From: Alloyangia pacifica
Lineage (GTDB): Bacteria; Pseudomonadota; Alphaproteobacteria; Rhodobacterales; Rhodobacteraceae
Length of the DNA stretch: 64,000 nucleotides
Reading direction: 5' to 3'
Assembly (NCBI RefSeq): GCF_900116195.1
Contig: NZ_FOZW01000004.1
Span: forward strand, 310,001-374,000
Part shown: in pieces, positions 1 to 8,028 of the stretch
Position numbering within the stretch: position 1 is the stretch's first letter
Layout of the letters: the number at the start of each line of letters is the position of its first letter
The notes under the pieces: generated by a model
The model's database searches: none
The model's input: the letters and a program-made list of their open reading frames with translations, nothing else
Told to the model about the DNA's origin: nothing
Program-made: the position numbers and the translations under genes

Positions 1-479
1 TGCTGCCCGGCCGGGCGCGAGCGTTCGACTTCGAGCGGCTGGCCGTCTTTGCGCCCGCCGATCTCAAGGGCCTGAAACGGCAAGAGCCGTTGCGCGCACC
101 GACCTCGCTTTACTATGGCTCCGACCGCGACGCCGGGGCGATCCGTTTCGCCACCGAAAACGCCGCGCGTGCCGGGGTCACCGACTGGGCCCGTTTCGAT
201 TGCCGCCCGGTGAGCGAGCTCGAGCGCCCAGACGGCCCGCCGGGCCTCGTCATGGTGAACCCGCCCTACGGCGCGCGGATCGGCGAGAAGGGCCCGCTGC
301 ACGCGCTGCACGCCTCGCTGGGGGCGGTGCTGAAGGAGAGGTTCGCCGGCTGGCGCGTCGGCATCATCACCACCGAGCCGGGGCTGGCCAAGGCGACCGG
401 CCTGCGCTTCCTGCCCACCGGCGCGCCGGTCGCCCATGGCAGCCTGAAGGTGAAGCTCTACCGCACCGATCCGCTCTGA
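1..479 (+). CDS. Class I SAM-dependent RNA methyltransferase, C-terminal part (THUMP/RlmL-type)
   Basis: The frame is open from the window edge, so the gene is 5'-truncated and its N-terminus (where a THUMP domain would lie) is outside. The visible part has the core of an RNA guanine-N2 methyltransferase: an LPGR motif at the start, an acidic SAM-loop segment (YYGSDRDAGAI), then the catalytic NPPYG motif (MVNPPYGARIGEKG), and it ends in [10 protein letters not shown]. This fits the YpsC/RlmL N-terminal family that makes m2G in 23S rRNA. The exact rRNA position cannot be assigned. Its 3' end overlaps the convergent next gene by 22 bp. Confidence 0.8.
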   Translation, partial: LPGRARAFDFERLAVFAPADLKGLKRQEPLRAPTSLYYGSDRDAGAIRFATENAARAGVTDWARFDCRPVSELERPDGPPGLVMVNPPYGARIGEKGPLHALHASLGAVLKERFAGWRVGIITTEPGLAKATGLRFLPTGAPVAHGSLKVKLYRTDPL

Positions 480-754
480 CGGCGCCGGATCATCCGGACC
501 AGCCAGAGCGTTCCCAGAACCATCACGATGAGCCCGGCCATGGGCAAGGTGAGCAGCGCGAACCAGCCCGACACGAAGAGGGTGGCGAGCAGCCCGCCGA
601 GGTCATGGCCGAGCACCACGCAGGGATAGCTGCCGGCCTCGTCGAGGCGGCAGCCTGCCAGCTCGGCAATGCTGGTAGAGACAATAACGCCGGCCACCGG
701 CAGCAGGCAGATCGCCAGCGCCCCGAGCAGGATCAGGGTGAGCGCGCGGCTCAC
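458..754 (-). CDS. Small two-helix membrane protein, hypothetical
   Basis: 98 residues with a GTG start that overlaps the hisA stop (GTGA), so it is the last gene of the his transcription unit. The N-terminus is a hydrophobic helix (about residues 4-28, [20 protein letters not shown]). A polar loop with two Cys (C35, C45) follows, then a second helix (about 55-88) and a basic RMIRRRQ tail. No family is recognised. Translational coupling to hisA suggests co-expression, but nothing in the sequence ties it to histidine synthesis. Confidence 0.6.
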   Translation of the reverse strand: MSRALTLILLGALAICLLPVAGVIVSTSIAELAGCRLDEAGSYPCVVLGHDLGGLLATLFVSGWFALLTLPMAGLIVMVLGTLWLVRMIRRRQSGSVR

Positions 755-1473
755 CCCTTCAGCGCGGCCAGCGCCTCTTTCAGGTCGATCGCGCCATCGT
801 AGAGCGCCCGGCCCGAGATCGCGCCATTGAGCTGCGCGCCGCAGTCGCGCAGGGCGATGAGGTCTGCCAGTTTCGACACGCCGCCCGAGGCGATCACCGG
901 GATCGACACGGCGCGGGCCATGGCGGCGGTGTATTCGATGTTCGGCCCCTGCATGGCACCGTCGCGGTTGATGTCGGTGTAGATGATCGCCGCCACGCCG
1001 TCGTTCTCGAAGCTGCGTGCAAGGTCCACCGCGTCGACGTCGGTCACCTCGGCCCAGCCCTTGGTCGCCACGCGGCCGTCGCGCGCGTCGATGCCGACGG
1101 CGACCTTGCCGGGGAACGCCTTGGCCGCCTCGCGCACCAGCTCGGGTTTTTCGACCGCCACGGTGCCGAGGATGACCCGCGCCAGCCCCTTGTCGAGCCA
1201 GCGCTCGATGGTCGCCATGTCGCGGATGCCGCCGCCGAGCTGCGCCGGGACCTTGGTGCGCGCGAGGATCGCCTCGACGGCGGCGGCGTTGACCGGCTCG
1301 CCGGCGAAGGCGCCGTTGAGGTCGACGAGGTGCAGCCAGTCGCAGCCTGCCTCGACGAATTCCATCGCTTGCGCGGCGGGATCGTCGTTGAAGACCGTGG
1401 CCTTATCCATGTCGCCGCGCAGCAGGCGCACGGCCTTGCCGTCCTTGAGGTCGATGGCGGGGTAGAGGATCAT
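751..1473 (-). CDS. hisA: Phosphoribosylformimino-5-aminoimidazole carboxamide ribotide isomerase HisA
   Basis: 240 residues, the normal length. HisA is a cytoplasmic TIM barrel that isomerises ProFAR to PRFAR in histidine biosynthesis. Visible motifs are the N-terminal [13 protein letters not shown] with the catalytic Asp, the mid-barrel VGIDARDG and [12 protein letters not shown] with the second catalytic Asp, and the phosphate-binding ASGGVS near the end. The ATG lies after hisH in the same direction, 104 bp away, so hisB, hisH and hisA probably form one transcription unit. hisF is not next to it within this window. Confidence 0.97.
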   Translation of the reverse strand: MILYPAIDLKDGKAVRLLRGDMDKATVFNDDPAAQAMEFVEAGCDWLHLVDLNGAFAGEPVNAAAVEAILARTKVPAQLGGGIRDMATIERWLDKGLARVILGTVAVEKPELVREAAKAFPGKVAVGIDARDGRVATKGWAEVTDVDAVDLARSFENDGVAAIIYTDINRDGAMQGPNIEYTAAMARAVSIPVIASGGVSKLADLIALRDCGAQLNGAISGRALYDGAIDLKEALAALKG

Positions 1474-1577
1474 GGCGCGGCTCCGCTAAATCTGTGACGG
1501 CTCCCTATAGCCGGGCGGGGGCGCGCTTTGCAATGCGCGCGCTGCCGCCACGTGAGCGGGAGGCCGGCGCGCGGCGC

Positions 1578-2213
1578 TCAGGGGGTCCAGGTCAGGAAGT
1601 TGCCGATCATCCGCAGCCCCGTGTCGGCGCTCTTCTCGGGGTGGAACTGGAAGCCCAGCATGTTGCCCTGTCCCACCACCGCGGTGACCGTGCTGCCGTA
1701 ATCGACGTGGGCCAGCCGGTGATCGGTGTTCAGCATGCGCATCTGGTAGGAGTGGACGAAATAGGCATGATCGCCGCTCTTTACCCCGTCCAGCACCGGG
1801 TGCGGGCGGTCGATAACCAGCTCGTTCCAGCCCATGTGCGGCACCTTCAGAGACGGGTCTTCGGGGAGGATCTTCTCGACCTCGCCGTCGACCCAGCCGA
1901 GCCCCGGCGTCTCTTCGTATTCATGCCCGACGCGGGCCATCAGCTGCATACCGACGCAGATGCCGAGGAAGGGCCGGCCCTTCGCGGTGACCGCCTCGAC
2001 CATCGCCTCGAAACAGCCCGAGTGGCGCAGCGCCCTGGCGCAGGCGGGAAAGGCACCGTCGCCGGGCAGCACCAGCCGGTCGGCCCGTGCCACAACGTCG
2101 GGGGCATCGGTCACCACGACCTCGCCCGCGTCCAGCTCGCGCGCCATGCGCTGAAACGCCTTCTCGGCGGAATGCAGGTTGCCGCTCTCGTAGTCGATGA
2201 TCGCCGTCAGCAT
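1578..2213 (-). CDS. hisH: Imidazole glycerol phosphate synthase glutaminase subunit HisH
   Basis: 211 residues. HisH is the class-I glutamine amidotransferase that feeds ammonia to HisF to make imidazole glycerol phosphate and AICAR. The N-terminal IIDYESGNLHS strand, the nucleophile elbow GICVGMQLM with the catalytic Cys, and the QFHPEKS His/Glu pair are all present. It lies between hisB and hisA on the minus strand. The 96-bp gap to hisB holds a copy of the dispersed intergenic repeat. Confidence 0.97.
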   Translation of the reverse strand: MLTAIIDYESGNLHSAEKAFQRMARELDAGEVVVTDAPDVVARADRLVLPGDGAFPACARALRHSGCFEAMVEAVTAKGRPFLGICVGMQLMARVGHEYEETPGLGWVDGEVEKILPEDPSLKVPHMGWNELVIDRPHPVLDGVKSGDHAYFVHSYQMRMLNTDHRLAHVDYGSTVTAVVGQGNMLGFQFHPEKSADTGLRMIGNFLTWTP

Positions 2214-2245
2214 CTCGCATCCTTCCCGGGCGGTCTGTCCGCCTC

Positions 2246-2306
2246 TTCGTCTAGATCAAAATATCCCGGGGAGCGCGAGGGGCTGGCCCCTCGCCGTGCT
2301 CCGGAT
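2246..2306. repeat. Dispersed intergenic hairpin repeat, copy 1
   Basis: Between hisB and hisH: a TCTAGA..AAATATCCCGGGG block followed by the short inverted repeat GAGGGGCTGGCCCCTC. It is a diverged copy of the family seen near 4.4, 22.7, 39.7, 44.35, 52.35 and 60.1 kb. Transcription of the his genes would cross it, so it may act as an RNA hairpin. Confidence 0.6.
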
Positions 2307-2309
2307 CCT

Positions 2310-2897
2310 TCAGAGCGCGCCCTTGGTCGAGGGGATCGCATCGCCCTTGCGCGGATCGGGCTCGACCGCCTCGCGCAGCGCGCGGGCCACGGCCTTGAAG
2401 GCCGCCTCGACGATGTGATGCGAGTTCACCCCGTCGATTGCCTCGATGTGCAGGGTGATGCCGCCATGGGTCGCCAGCGCCTGGAAGAACTCGCGCACCA
2501 GCTCGCAATCGAAGCTGCCGATCTTCTCGGTGGGCAGTTGCACCTTCCACACCAGGAAGGGCCGCGCCGACAGATCCAGCGCCGCGCGCACCAGCGCATC
2601 GTCCATCGGCAGCAGGCAGGAGCCATAACGGCGGATGCCGCGCTTGTCGCCGAGCGCCTTCGCCAGGGCCTGGCCGATGGCGATGCCGGTGTCCTCGACG
2701 GTGTGGTGGTCGTCGATGTGCAAATCGCCCTCGGCGCGCACCACCATGTCGATCAGCGAATGGCGCGCCAGCTGGTCCAGCATGTGGTCGAAGAACCCCA
2801 CGCCGGTCTTCATGTCGTAGCTGCCGGTGCCGTCGAGATCGAGGGCGACCTCGATCTTCGTCTCGGCGGTGCTGCGGCTCACCTCGGCCTTGCGCAT
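2310..2897 (-). CDS. hisB: Imidazoleglycerol-phosphate dehydratase HisB
   Basis: 195 residues, a monofunctional IGPD (no N-terminal histidinol-phosphatase domain). It removes water from imidazole glycerol phosphate to give imidazole acetol phosphate. The manganese-binding signatures are clear: [41 protein letters not shown] and the later [11 protein letters not shown]. It starts with ATG and is the first gene of the minus-strand his group here. Confidence 0.97.
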   Translation of the reverse strand: MRKAEVSRSTAETKIEVALDLDGTGSYDMKTGVGFFDHMLDQLARHSLIDMVVRAEGDLHIDDHHTVEDTGIAIGQALAKALGDKRGIRRYGSCLLPMDDALVRAALDLSARPFLVWKVQLPTEKIGSFDCELVREFFQALATHGGITLHIEAIDGVNSHHIVEAAFKAVARALREAVEPDPRKGDAIPSTKGAL

Positions 2898-3041
2898 GGA
2901 CCATACTCCTCGATGTCTCGCAGGGGCTTATAGGGCGGGGCAGGGCGCAGGCCAAGCCCCGCGCGCAGCGAAGCGGCGGGTGCGCTTGCGGCGGCGGGGG
3001 CGGTGTGACAGCTTGCGCGCATATCATCGAAAGGCCCCGCC

Positions 3042-3278
3042 ATGACCACCTGCGTCTTCGTCCAGATCCGCTGCAAGCCCGGCACCACCTACGAGGTGGC
3101 CGACCAGATCGCGCTCAAGGAGATTCACTCCGAGCTCTATTCGACCTCCGGTGAGTGGGACCTGCTGCTCAAGCTCTACATTCCCGAGGGTGCCGACGTG
3201 GGTCATTTCATCAACGAGAATCTGATGGTTCCGGGGATCGAGCGCACGCTGACCACGCTGACGTTCAAGGCGTTTTGA
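3042..3278 (+). CDS. Lrp/AsnC-type ligand-binding (RAM) domain protein
   Basis: 78 residues, a stand-alone RAM domain with no helix-turn-helix. The pattern is a beta-alpha-beta-beta-alpha-beta unit: TTCVFVQIRCKPG, a helix running to EIHSELYSTSGEWDLLLKLY, then the C-terminal TLTTLTFKAF. Such proteins form Lrp-like oligomers and may bind amino acids, either as sensors or as partners of full-length Lrp regulators. The start at ATG 3042 is the first in frame. A GC-rich dyad without a T-tract (GGGCGACCCCCGGGGTCGCC) follows the stop. Target and ligand are unknown. Confidence 0.85.
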   Translation: MTTCVFVQIRCKPGTTYEVADQIALKEIHSELYSTSGEWDLLLKLYIPEGADVGHFINENLMVPGIERTLTTLTFKAF

Positions 3279-3411
3279 GGCGAAATGGGGCGACCCCCGG
3301 GGTCGCCCGTTGCCCGCGGGGACGCGCGCGGCCCTGCCGGGCAGACGCGAAAATTCCGGCAGCGTGGTCCCGCGGCCAGATCATTTCGTCTTTCGGAGAG
3401 AAAGTGTTGAA

Positions 3412-3486
3412 TGGAGCGGGCGAGGCGATTCGAACGCCCGACCCTTACCTTGGCAAGGTAATGCTCTACCCCTGAGCTACGCCCGC
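3412..3486 (-). tRNA. tRNA-Gly(GCC), copy 1
   Basis: The reverse strand folds as a tRNA: acceptor GCGGGCG/CGCCCGC, D arm GCTC..GAGC, anticodon stem TTACC/GGTAA around loop TTGCCAA (anticodon GCC), T arm with TTCGAAT, discriminator T, and CCA encoded. It is 75 nt long and identical to the copy 87 bp away. Confidence 0.97.
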
Positions 3487-3572
3487 AAACCATTCATCAT
3501 GCTGGTCTTTCAACCAATCGGCTTTTCAGCCATCCGGCCTCTCACCGGTCCGACTTGCGCCGGAGGTCCAAC

Positions 3573-3647
3573 TGGAGCGGGCGAGGCGATTCGAACGCCC
3601 GACCCTTACCTTGGCAAGGTAATGCTCTACCCCTGAGCTACGCCCGC
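3573..3647 (-). tRNA. tRNA-Gly(GCC), copy 2
   Basis: Same 75-nt tRNA-Gly sequence with anticodon GCC and encoded CCA. Transcribed on the minus strand, it lies first in the pair. The 86-bp spacer is not duplicated and nothing else is seen in it, so both copies may be processed from one transcript. Confidence 0.97.
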
Positions 3648-3842
3648 TTCCTTGTTGGTGTGGGCGATTTAGAGTTTCCCGCGAACCTCCGCAAGGGGAA
3701 AATCGACCTTTTTTCCGGAAATCTTTCGATCGGCAAAAAAGCCCTGCAAAACGCGACGGAAACCCGGCAGCGGCGCGTGTGATCTTCGGAGCCGCGAGGG
3801 GAGCGCGGCTCCGCAAATGCCAGCCACGGAGCCAGCCGCGCC

Positions 3843-4355
3843 ATGAAACCTGTCCTGAATCGCTACGCCACGCCGTTCATCACCGGACTTTTCCTCGTTT
3901 CCCTGATCTCGGGAATCGCTCTGTTCTTCCATTGGAACTCCGGGTGGTTCCACGGCATGCACGAATGGCTCAGCATGGTGCTGATCCTGCCTTTCGCGCT
4001 GCACCTGTGGAAGAACTGGCGCCCGATGACCAGCTACATGCGCAAGCCGGCCTTCGCGCTGGCCATGGTCGCCTCGCTGGTCATGGCGGCGGCTTTCCTT
4101 GTGCCGGCACTGATGCCGCAGCAGGGCGGGGGCCGGGGCGGTCCGCCGCAGTTCGCCGCTGCGCAGCTCCTGCTCGGTGGCAGCCTTTCCGAGGTCGCCG
4201 CGCTCGCCCATGTGCCCACGGACCAGCTGGCCGACGGGCTGGCGCAGGCGGGGTTCACCGTCGACACCGAAGACGAGAGCCTTGCCGCCATCGCCAAGGC
4301 CGCGGACCGCAGCGAGGGCGAGATTCTCGCCGCGCTGGTCTCGGTGGCCCGCTGA
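3843..4355 (+). CDS. DUF4405-type membrane protein
   Basis: 170 residues. The first half resembles the DUF4405/cytochrome b561-like fold: helix 1 (about residues 10-30), then a loop with HWNSGWFHGMHEWLSM, helix 2 with LPFALHLWKNW and helix 3 (LAMVASLVMAAAFLVPAL). Paired histidines in these helices could bind haem, but that is inference. The second half is soluble: a glycine-rich linker (GGGRGGPP) and then two short repeats of the LSEVAALAHVPTDQLADGLAQAG type. It starts just after the tRNA-Gly pair on the opposite strand. Confidence 0.75.
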   Translation: MKPVLNRYATPFITGLFLVSLISGIALFFHWNSGWFHGMHEWLSMVLILPFALHLWKNWRPMTSYMRKPAFALAMVASLVMAAAFLVPALMPQQGGGRGGPPQFAAAQLLLGGSLSEVAALAHVPTDQLADGLAQAGFTVDTEDESLAAIAKAADRSEGEILAALVSVAR

Positions 4356-4362
4356 GGACCGC

Positions 4363-4483
4363 CGCCGGCGGGCGTATTTTTCAAAGAGAAGAATTCAAAG
4401 ATAGGAAAAGGGCCGGGGGCCGCGCGACCCTCTGCCCTTCCACATGGTTTAAATATCCCGGGGGTGAGGGGGCAGCGCCCCCT
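4363..4483. repeat. Dispersed intergenic hairpin repeat, copy 2 (integration target)
   Basis: A GCGTATTT..AAAGAGAAGAA block, then CACATGGTTTAAATATCCCG, then the perfect hairpin GGGGGCAGCGCCCCC at 4468-4482. The hairpin core is identical to those at 22670-22684 (reverse), 39675-39689 (reverse) and 60092-60106. The mobile element begins inside or just after this hairpin. Confidence 0.75.
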
Positions 4484-4500
4484 GCCCAACCGATATTTGC
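4470..4500. other. Putative attL
   Basis: GGGCAGCGCCCCCT (4470-4483) is repeated directly at 16358-16371. CTGCCCAACCGATATTTGC (4482-4500) is the exact reverse complement of 16345-16363. This is what a serine-recombinase attL should look like: a backbone half-site (the hairpin) joined to one arm of a palindromic attP. Confidence 0.7.
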
Positions 4501-4679
4501 CTCTGAGCTGATGCCCGTTAGGAACTATTTTCTATTTGACCGCAGTCACCTAGACGACACCATTACGACCAGTGATCGTGAGGTCGCCGTCCTGAATTTG
4601 TAACTGCAGCTTAATCGAGCGGCTTGCTAGGCCCGCCGGATCACAGGACGCCCCGAGGGAGGGACTTGCGACGCAGGAC
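4501..4679. other. Gene-free left end of the element
   Basis: AT-richer than the backbone. No convincing reading frame, tRNA or terminator was seen between attL and the convergent end of the GNAT gene. Confidence 0.4.
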
Positions 4680-5312
4680 TCAATCACCGTTCACTACAGG
4701 ACGAGCGCCCTTAAGAGCCACAATTTCGTCGACTGCTTCCAATGCTTTGGCCGCAACGCGATCATTTTCCAACTCTTGGATTGGTCGGGTGAGCATAAGG
4801 GGAGCCTCGGCATTGCGCGCGAGGAAGTTGAACCGGCGATAATATTCAATGAGCCCTTCGTCGGCCGCCTGGATGAGCATCGCCGGCGATGGCAGGCGAC
4901 GGGCAGGATCTCCATTACTTGTCAGGTCAAGGACCCGTTCGAAGGCATCTCGCAGCAAATCCTCACCGAGATTATTGCCCTCAAGCCGTTCGTCTACACC
5001 GAGCTTACCAAGAGCAATGAGCGAAATTTCGGTGGGCGTGTCGCCACGATCCTTACGAGAGAAAGCCTCCTTCCTACCGATCTTCTGCATTGACAGCGCA
5101 TAGTAACCCCAGACCACCCCTTCCCTGTCGCTCGTTACGTAAACCGTCGAAATGCGGCGCAAATGGTTGTTGAGTGCGCGCTCAACGAGGAACGCATTGA
5201 TACTGGCTCTGCTACAGTGAAAAACTGACAAATCGTGTTCGGCAGTGAGCAGCGCGGGTGCAAGCAGTTCTTCGACCGCCGGGACGGCAATGCCTTTCTG
5301 TTCCGATGACAT
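4680..5312 (-). CDS. GNAT acetyltransferase resembling TacT/AtaT toxins
   Basis: 210 residues. The layout matches tRNA-acetylating GNAT toxins: an N-terminal DLSVFHCSRASINAFL segment, then VTSDREGVVWGYYALSM (compare GYYSLS in TacT), then the acetyl-CoA strand LGKLGVDERLEGNNLGEDLL, then LIQAADEGLIEYYRRFNF with the C-terminal Tyr pair. The pyrophosphate loop is unusual: EGNNLG stands where the usual R/QxxGxG/A occurs. ATG at 5312 is preferred over GTG 5315 because AAGGG lies 7 nt upstream. It follows its upstream partner with no gap, as in toxin-antitoxin operons. The toxin role is inferred; the family also includes ordinary acetyltransferases. Confidence 0.7.
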   Translation of the reverse strand: MSSEQKGIAVPAVEELLAPALLTAEHDLSVFHCSRASINAFLVERALNNHLRRISTVYVTSDREGVVWGYYALSMQKIGRKEAFSRKDRGDTPTEISLIALGKLGVDERLEGNNLGEDLLRDAFERVLDLTSNGDPARRLPSPAMLIQAADEGLIEYYRRFNFLARNAEAPLMLTRPIQELENDRVAAKALEAVDEIVALKGARPVVNGD

Positions 5313-5315
5313 CAC

Positions 5316-5780
5316 TCAGCCCTTGGCCCACCGGGGCTTACTCGCCAAAAGCCGCACCGTCGCATTGTTCGGCTGCGTCGGTTCGGCCGGAGTACAAACT
5401 AGTTCATCAAACGCTTCCGCTGGCCAACTGGCGTCAGCGCTACGGCGCTCCGCGAGCTCAGCCTCGGCAGATCGCAGAGCAAGCCTTATCCGCTTGATCT
5501 CACGAACCTTTTCGGCAAGGTTTCGGCGCGTGCTGTACAGTTCTGCCCGCCCGCTGCTTCGCTCGCTAACGGCTTGCTTGCGCGCCTCTTGGGGCCGTGC
5601 TTGAAGGGTGATCCGTCCCTTCTTAACAAGTACTTTCTTACCAAATCGACTTTTGACCTCGACCTCGGCCACATCGTCTTCCTCTTGAAAAGAGCGAGGG
5701 ACGAGTACGCCTTTCCGTTCCATGACGCCAGCATGGAGCGCGGTGGAAGCTTTAAGGATATTGTTCTTTGTCTTGGCCAT
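5316..5780 (-). CDS. Unrecognised partner of the GNAT gene (candidate antitoxin)
   Basis: 154 residues from ATG 5780 (GAGAGG lies upstream). It sits where the DUF1778/ribbon-helix-helix antitoxin of a TacAT module normally lies, yet no RHH pattern is visible. There is a basic patch (KSRFGKKVLVKKGRI, about residues 43-57), then a long charged helix of coiled-coil type (about 75-115, with NLAEKVREIKRIRLALRSAE), then a Pro-rich tail. Its stop is followed at once by the GNAT start. An 18-bp dyad lies 22 bp upstream. Function unknown; an antitoxin role is inferred from position only. Confidence 0.6.
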   Translation of the reverse strand: MAKTKNNILKASTALHAGVMERKGVLVPRSFQEEDDVAEVEVKSRFGKKVLVKKGRITLQARPQEARKQAVSERSSGRAELYSTRRNLAEKVREIKRIRLALRSAEAELAERRSADASWPAEAFDELVCTPAEPTQPNNATVRLLASKPRWAKG

Positions 5781-5801
5781 ATCGGGCACCTCTCTGCTTC
5801 A

Positions 5802-5819
5802 TGTGTAACAGTCTACACA
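5802..5819. promoter_or_regulatory. Operator-like dyad upstream of the GNAT operon
   Basis: TGTGTA-ACAGTC-TACACA, a perfect 6-bp dyad with a 6-bp spacer, centred about 30 bp before the first start codon of the two-gene operon. Toxin-antitoxin operons are commonly repressed through such sites by the antitoxin or the complex. Confidence 0.5.
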
Positions 5820-6025
5820 CTGCCGGCCAATGGCGATGAGATCGAAACCGGATGTGTGTGACACGTTCGCATGGCTGTAGTCGAACACTTGCCATTTGGA
5901 ACATTTCGCGCGCCGGGAAACCTTCATCCTCATCTAACCAACGTCGGGCAACACGAGGCGGCAAAGTTCTACATTGATCCCCCACATCGCAGGCCGCAGA
6001 ATGGTCCCTGACCGAGGGAGGCAAC

Positions 6026-6115
6026 ATGACCCGGATCATCCAGACATTCCCCATTCCCAGCACATGGCGCACCCCTCGTGACACCGAGGATGGGGGCGGC
6101 AAGCCCGGCAAGTGA
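6026..6115 (+). CDS. Possible 29-residue small protein
   Basis: An ATG preceded by a strong ribosome-binding site (GAGGGAGG, 4 nt before the ATG) opens a 29-codon frame beginning MTRIIQTFPIPSTWRTPRD and ending in a Gly/Lys-rich tail. It lies in the otherwise empty 5.8-6.14 kb gap, convergent with the recombinase. It may be a genuine micro-protein or a relic of a longer gene. No homologue is recognised. Confidence 0.3.
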   Translation: MTRIIQTFPIPSTWRTPRDTEDGGGKPGK

Positions 6116-6143
6116 CCGGACGCCACGGGTTCTATCGAAGTGA

Positions 6144-7718
6144 TCAACACGGGACCATCGTGAAGCCGGCAGCGTCCGTCACGGCCTCCTCCACCCCGAG
6201 CAGCGCACCGAACCGTGCCTCGATCACCGCCGAGACGCCGTGCGGAGCGGCCTCGTCAGGCCTCAGGGCGATCTTCCGGATGAGCTCACCAAGGAACGCG
6301 TGGGCCTGCTCGACGAGATCCTCGTCACCGAGCAGCAGCTCCATTTGCGCGACGGCCCGCTCGTAGAGCAGCCGCGCGTCCGGCTGATCCGCGTGCTGCA
6401 AGGTGATGAGGCGCTTCGCGCCTTCGATGCGTGCCGCAAGGTCCGCGATCTCCGCCTCGACCTCGCTGGCCCGGGCCTTGAAGGTGGCGAAGGGCGCGCC
6501 GTCCTCGATGGCCTGGAAGATGCGCTCACGCTTGGTCTCCGCCTCCTTGAGCGCCGCCGACAGGCGCTTCACGTCGGCTTCGGGGTTCGCCTTGGCAAGA
6601 TTGCGCCGCTCTGCTTCGAGCGCCTCGCCGAACTGACGGGCCAACTCGTCCGAGAGCATCACCTGCTTCAGTCTCGCGAAGACGCGCGCCTCGATCCGCT
6701 TGCGCGAGATCGTGCGGGTGTTGGTGCAGACGCCGCCCTTCAGCGCCTCGCGGCACCGGTAACTGGTTCTGTTGTGCTTGACGTAGCGCGTGCCGCAGCA
6801 ACCGCAGACCAGGAGCCCCGACAGAAGATAGCGCGTCCGCCGCGTCTCGACGGCGTTTTGCACCGGCTTGCGCCCGGCACGCTGCGCCTGGACGCGCTCC
6901 CAGAGGTTCTGCGGGACGATGCGCAGCTCCGGGATCTCCGTCTCGGTGTAGTCTTCGGGCGAGCTGATGATCTTCCTCTGGCCCGTCTCAGGGTTGTACC
7001 TGCGCCGGTGTTTGCAGATGCTCGCGATGCCGATGTAGACGCGGTTGTGCAGGATGCCTTCCTGGCGGGCCGGGTTGCCCCGGATGGTCGAGCCATCCCA
7101 GCTGCCGCCGCGCGGCGCCGGGATGCGATCGGCATTCAGGCCTTTTGCGATCTGCAGCGCCGAGCGTCCCTCCGCGTATTCCGTGAAGATGCGGCGCACG
7201 ATCTCCGCCTCCTCGGGTACGATCTCGCGGTTGAGCCCTTCCTCGACGGAGACCTTGCGATAGCCATAGGTGCTGGTGTGCAGACGCCTGCGGCCCACGG
7301 CGCTCTTCATGCCCCGGCGCGTGTGCTCCCCATTTGCCTCGCTCTGCTGCTGGGCGGCAAAGCCGATCAGCATGGTGGTGAAAAAGTTCTGCTCGCCCTC
7401 GGTCACCGAATGCAGCTTCACGTCCCGGAAGGCCATGAGTTCGAACTGGGTGAGCGCGTCGCTGACCTTTCGGTTGAGCCGGTCGAGCGCCTCGACGAGC
7501 ACGACGTCGATCCGGTCAGCGTAGATGGCCTCCTTCATCTTCTGGAAGCCGGGACGGCGGGTGTTGCGGCCGGTCTTCTGGCTGTCCGTGAAGACCTCCA
7601 CGACCTGCCAGCCCTGCCTTTCGGCGTGCTTGCGGCACATGGCGACCTGGTCCTCGATCGAGGTGGCCTTCTGTAGGTCGGAGCTGAAGCGGGCATATAT
7701 CGCTGCACGTTTGGTCAT
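6144..7718 (-). CDS. Large serine recombinase (resolvase/integrase)
   Basis: 524 residues. It catalyses site-specific integration and excision through a covalent phosphoserine. The N-terminal resolvase domain (about 3-150) has YARFSSDLQ with the likely nucleophile S12 and the EALDRLNRKV arginine motif. A recombinase domain follows (about 160-270, with NREIVPEEAEIVRRIF and GWDGSTIRGN-like text). Next is a zinc ribbon (CGCCGTRY ... YRCREALKGGVC), then a coiled-coil helix (about 385-440). The ATG overlaps the stop of the small upstream gene (ATGA). As the only recombinase in the element it most likely acts at attL and attR. No separate directionality factor is obvious, though the adjacent small genes are candidates. 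Confidence 0.93.
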   Translation of the reverse strand: MTKRAAIYARFSSDLQKATSIEDQVAMCRKHAERQGWQVVEVFTDSQKTGRNTRRPGFQKMKEAIYADRIDVVLVEALDRLNRKVSDALTQFELMAFRDVKLHSVTEGEQNFFTTMLIGFAAQQQSEANGEHTRRGMKSAVGRRRLHTSTYGYRKVSVEEGLNREIVPEEAEIVRRIFTEYAEGRSALQIAKGLNADRIPAPRGGSWDGSTIRGNPARQEGILHNRVYIGIASICKHRRRYNPETGQRKIISSPEDYTETEIPELRIVPQNLWERVQAQRAGRKPVQNAVETRRTRYLLSGLLVCGCCGTRYVKHNRTSYRCREALKGGVCTNTRTISRKRIEARVFARLKQVMLSDELARQFGEALEAERRNLAKANPEADVKRLSAALKEAETKRERIFQAIEDGAPFATFKARASEVEAEIADLAARIEGAKRLITLQHADQPDARLLYERAVAQMELLLGDEDLVEQAHAFLGELIRKIALRPDEAAPHGVSAVIEARFGALLGVEEAVTDAAGFTMVPC

Positions 7719-7891
7719 GCGTTATTTCCTTGTTGCGCCGGGGCCGCGTCCTCGTTCGCCGGGGCGCGGAGCGCCGTCAGCGCCTCCGCCCGGGCGAGCA
7801 GATGAACAAGCCCGGTGATGGCGACCGGGATGGTCTGGTGTCCGTCGTTGTCGTTGGCTGCGGTGAGCCGGATGTGTGTCGCGTTCGTCAT
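7715..7891 (-). CDS. Small protein upstream of the recombinase, hypothetical
   Basis: 58 residues from ATG 7891; longer versions would need a TTG at 7957. It begins MTNATHIRLTAANDNDGHQ, continues with an amphipathic IPVAITGLVHLLARAEALTAL helix, and has an Ala/Gln tail. Its stop overlaps the recombinase start by 4 bp, so the two are translationally coupled. It could be a regulator or directionality factor, but no known domain is visible. Confidence 0.55.
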   Translation of the reverse strand: MTNATHIRLTAANDNDGHQTIPVAITGLVHLLARAEALTALRAPANEDAAPAQQGNNA

Positions 7892-8028
7892 CGCCTGTGC
7901 GTCCTCGATTGCCTCTTGCCCATCACGGGCGAGGAGGAAATGAATCCGTCGAGGCAAACGAAAAACGGATTTGCGAAAATTGTTGCGCGAGGGGCCCGCC
8001 CCGGTACCGAGCCGGGGCGCGCCTGCCC

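Noticed and set aside
5752-6150. A 132-codon minus-strand frame in the 5.8-6.15 kb gap
   Set aside because: It overlaps the 5' end of the GNAT-operon gene on the same strand, contains the operator dyad, has no coding character and no ribosome site.
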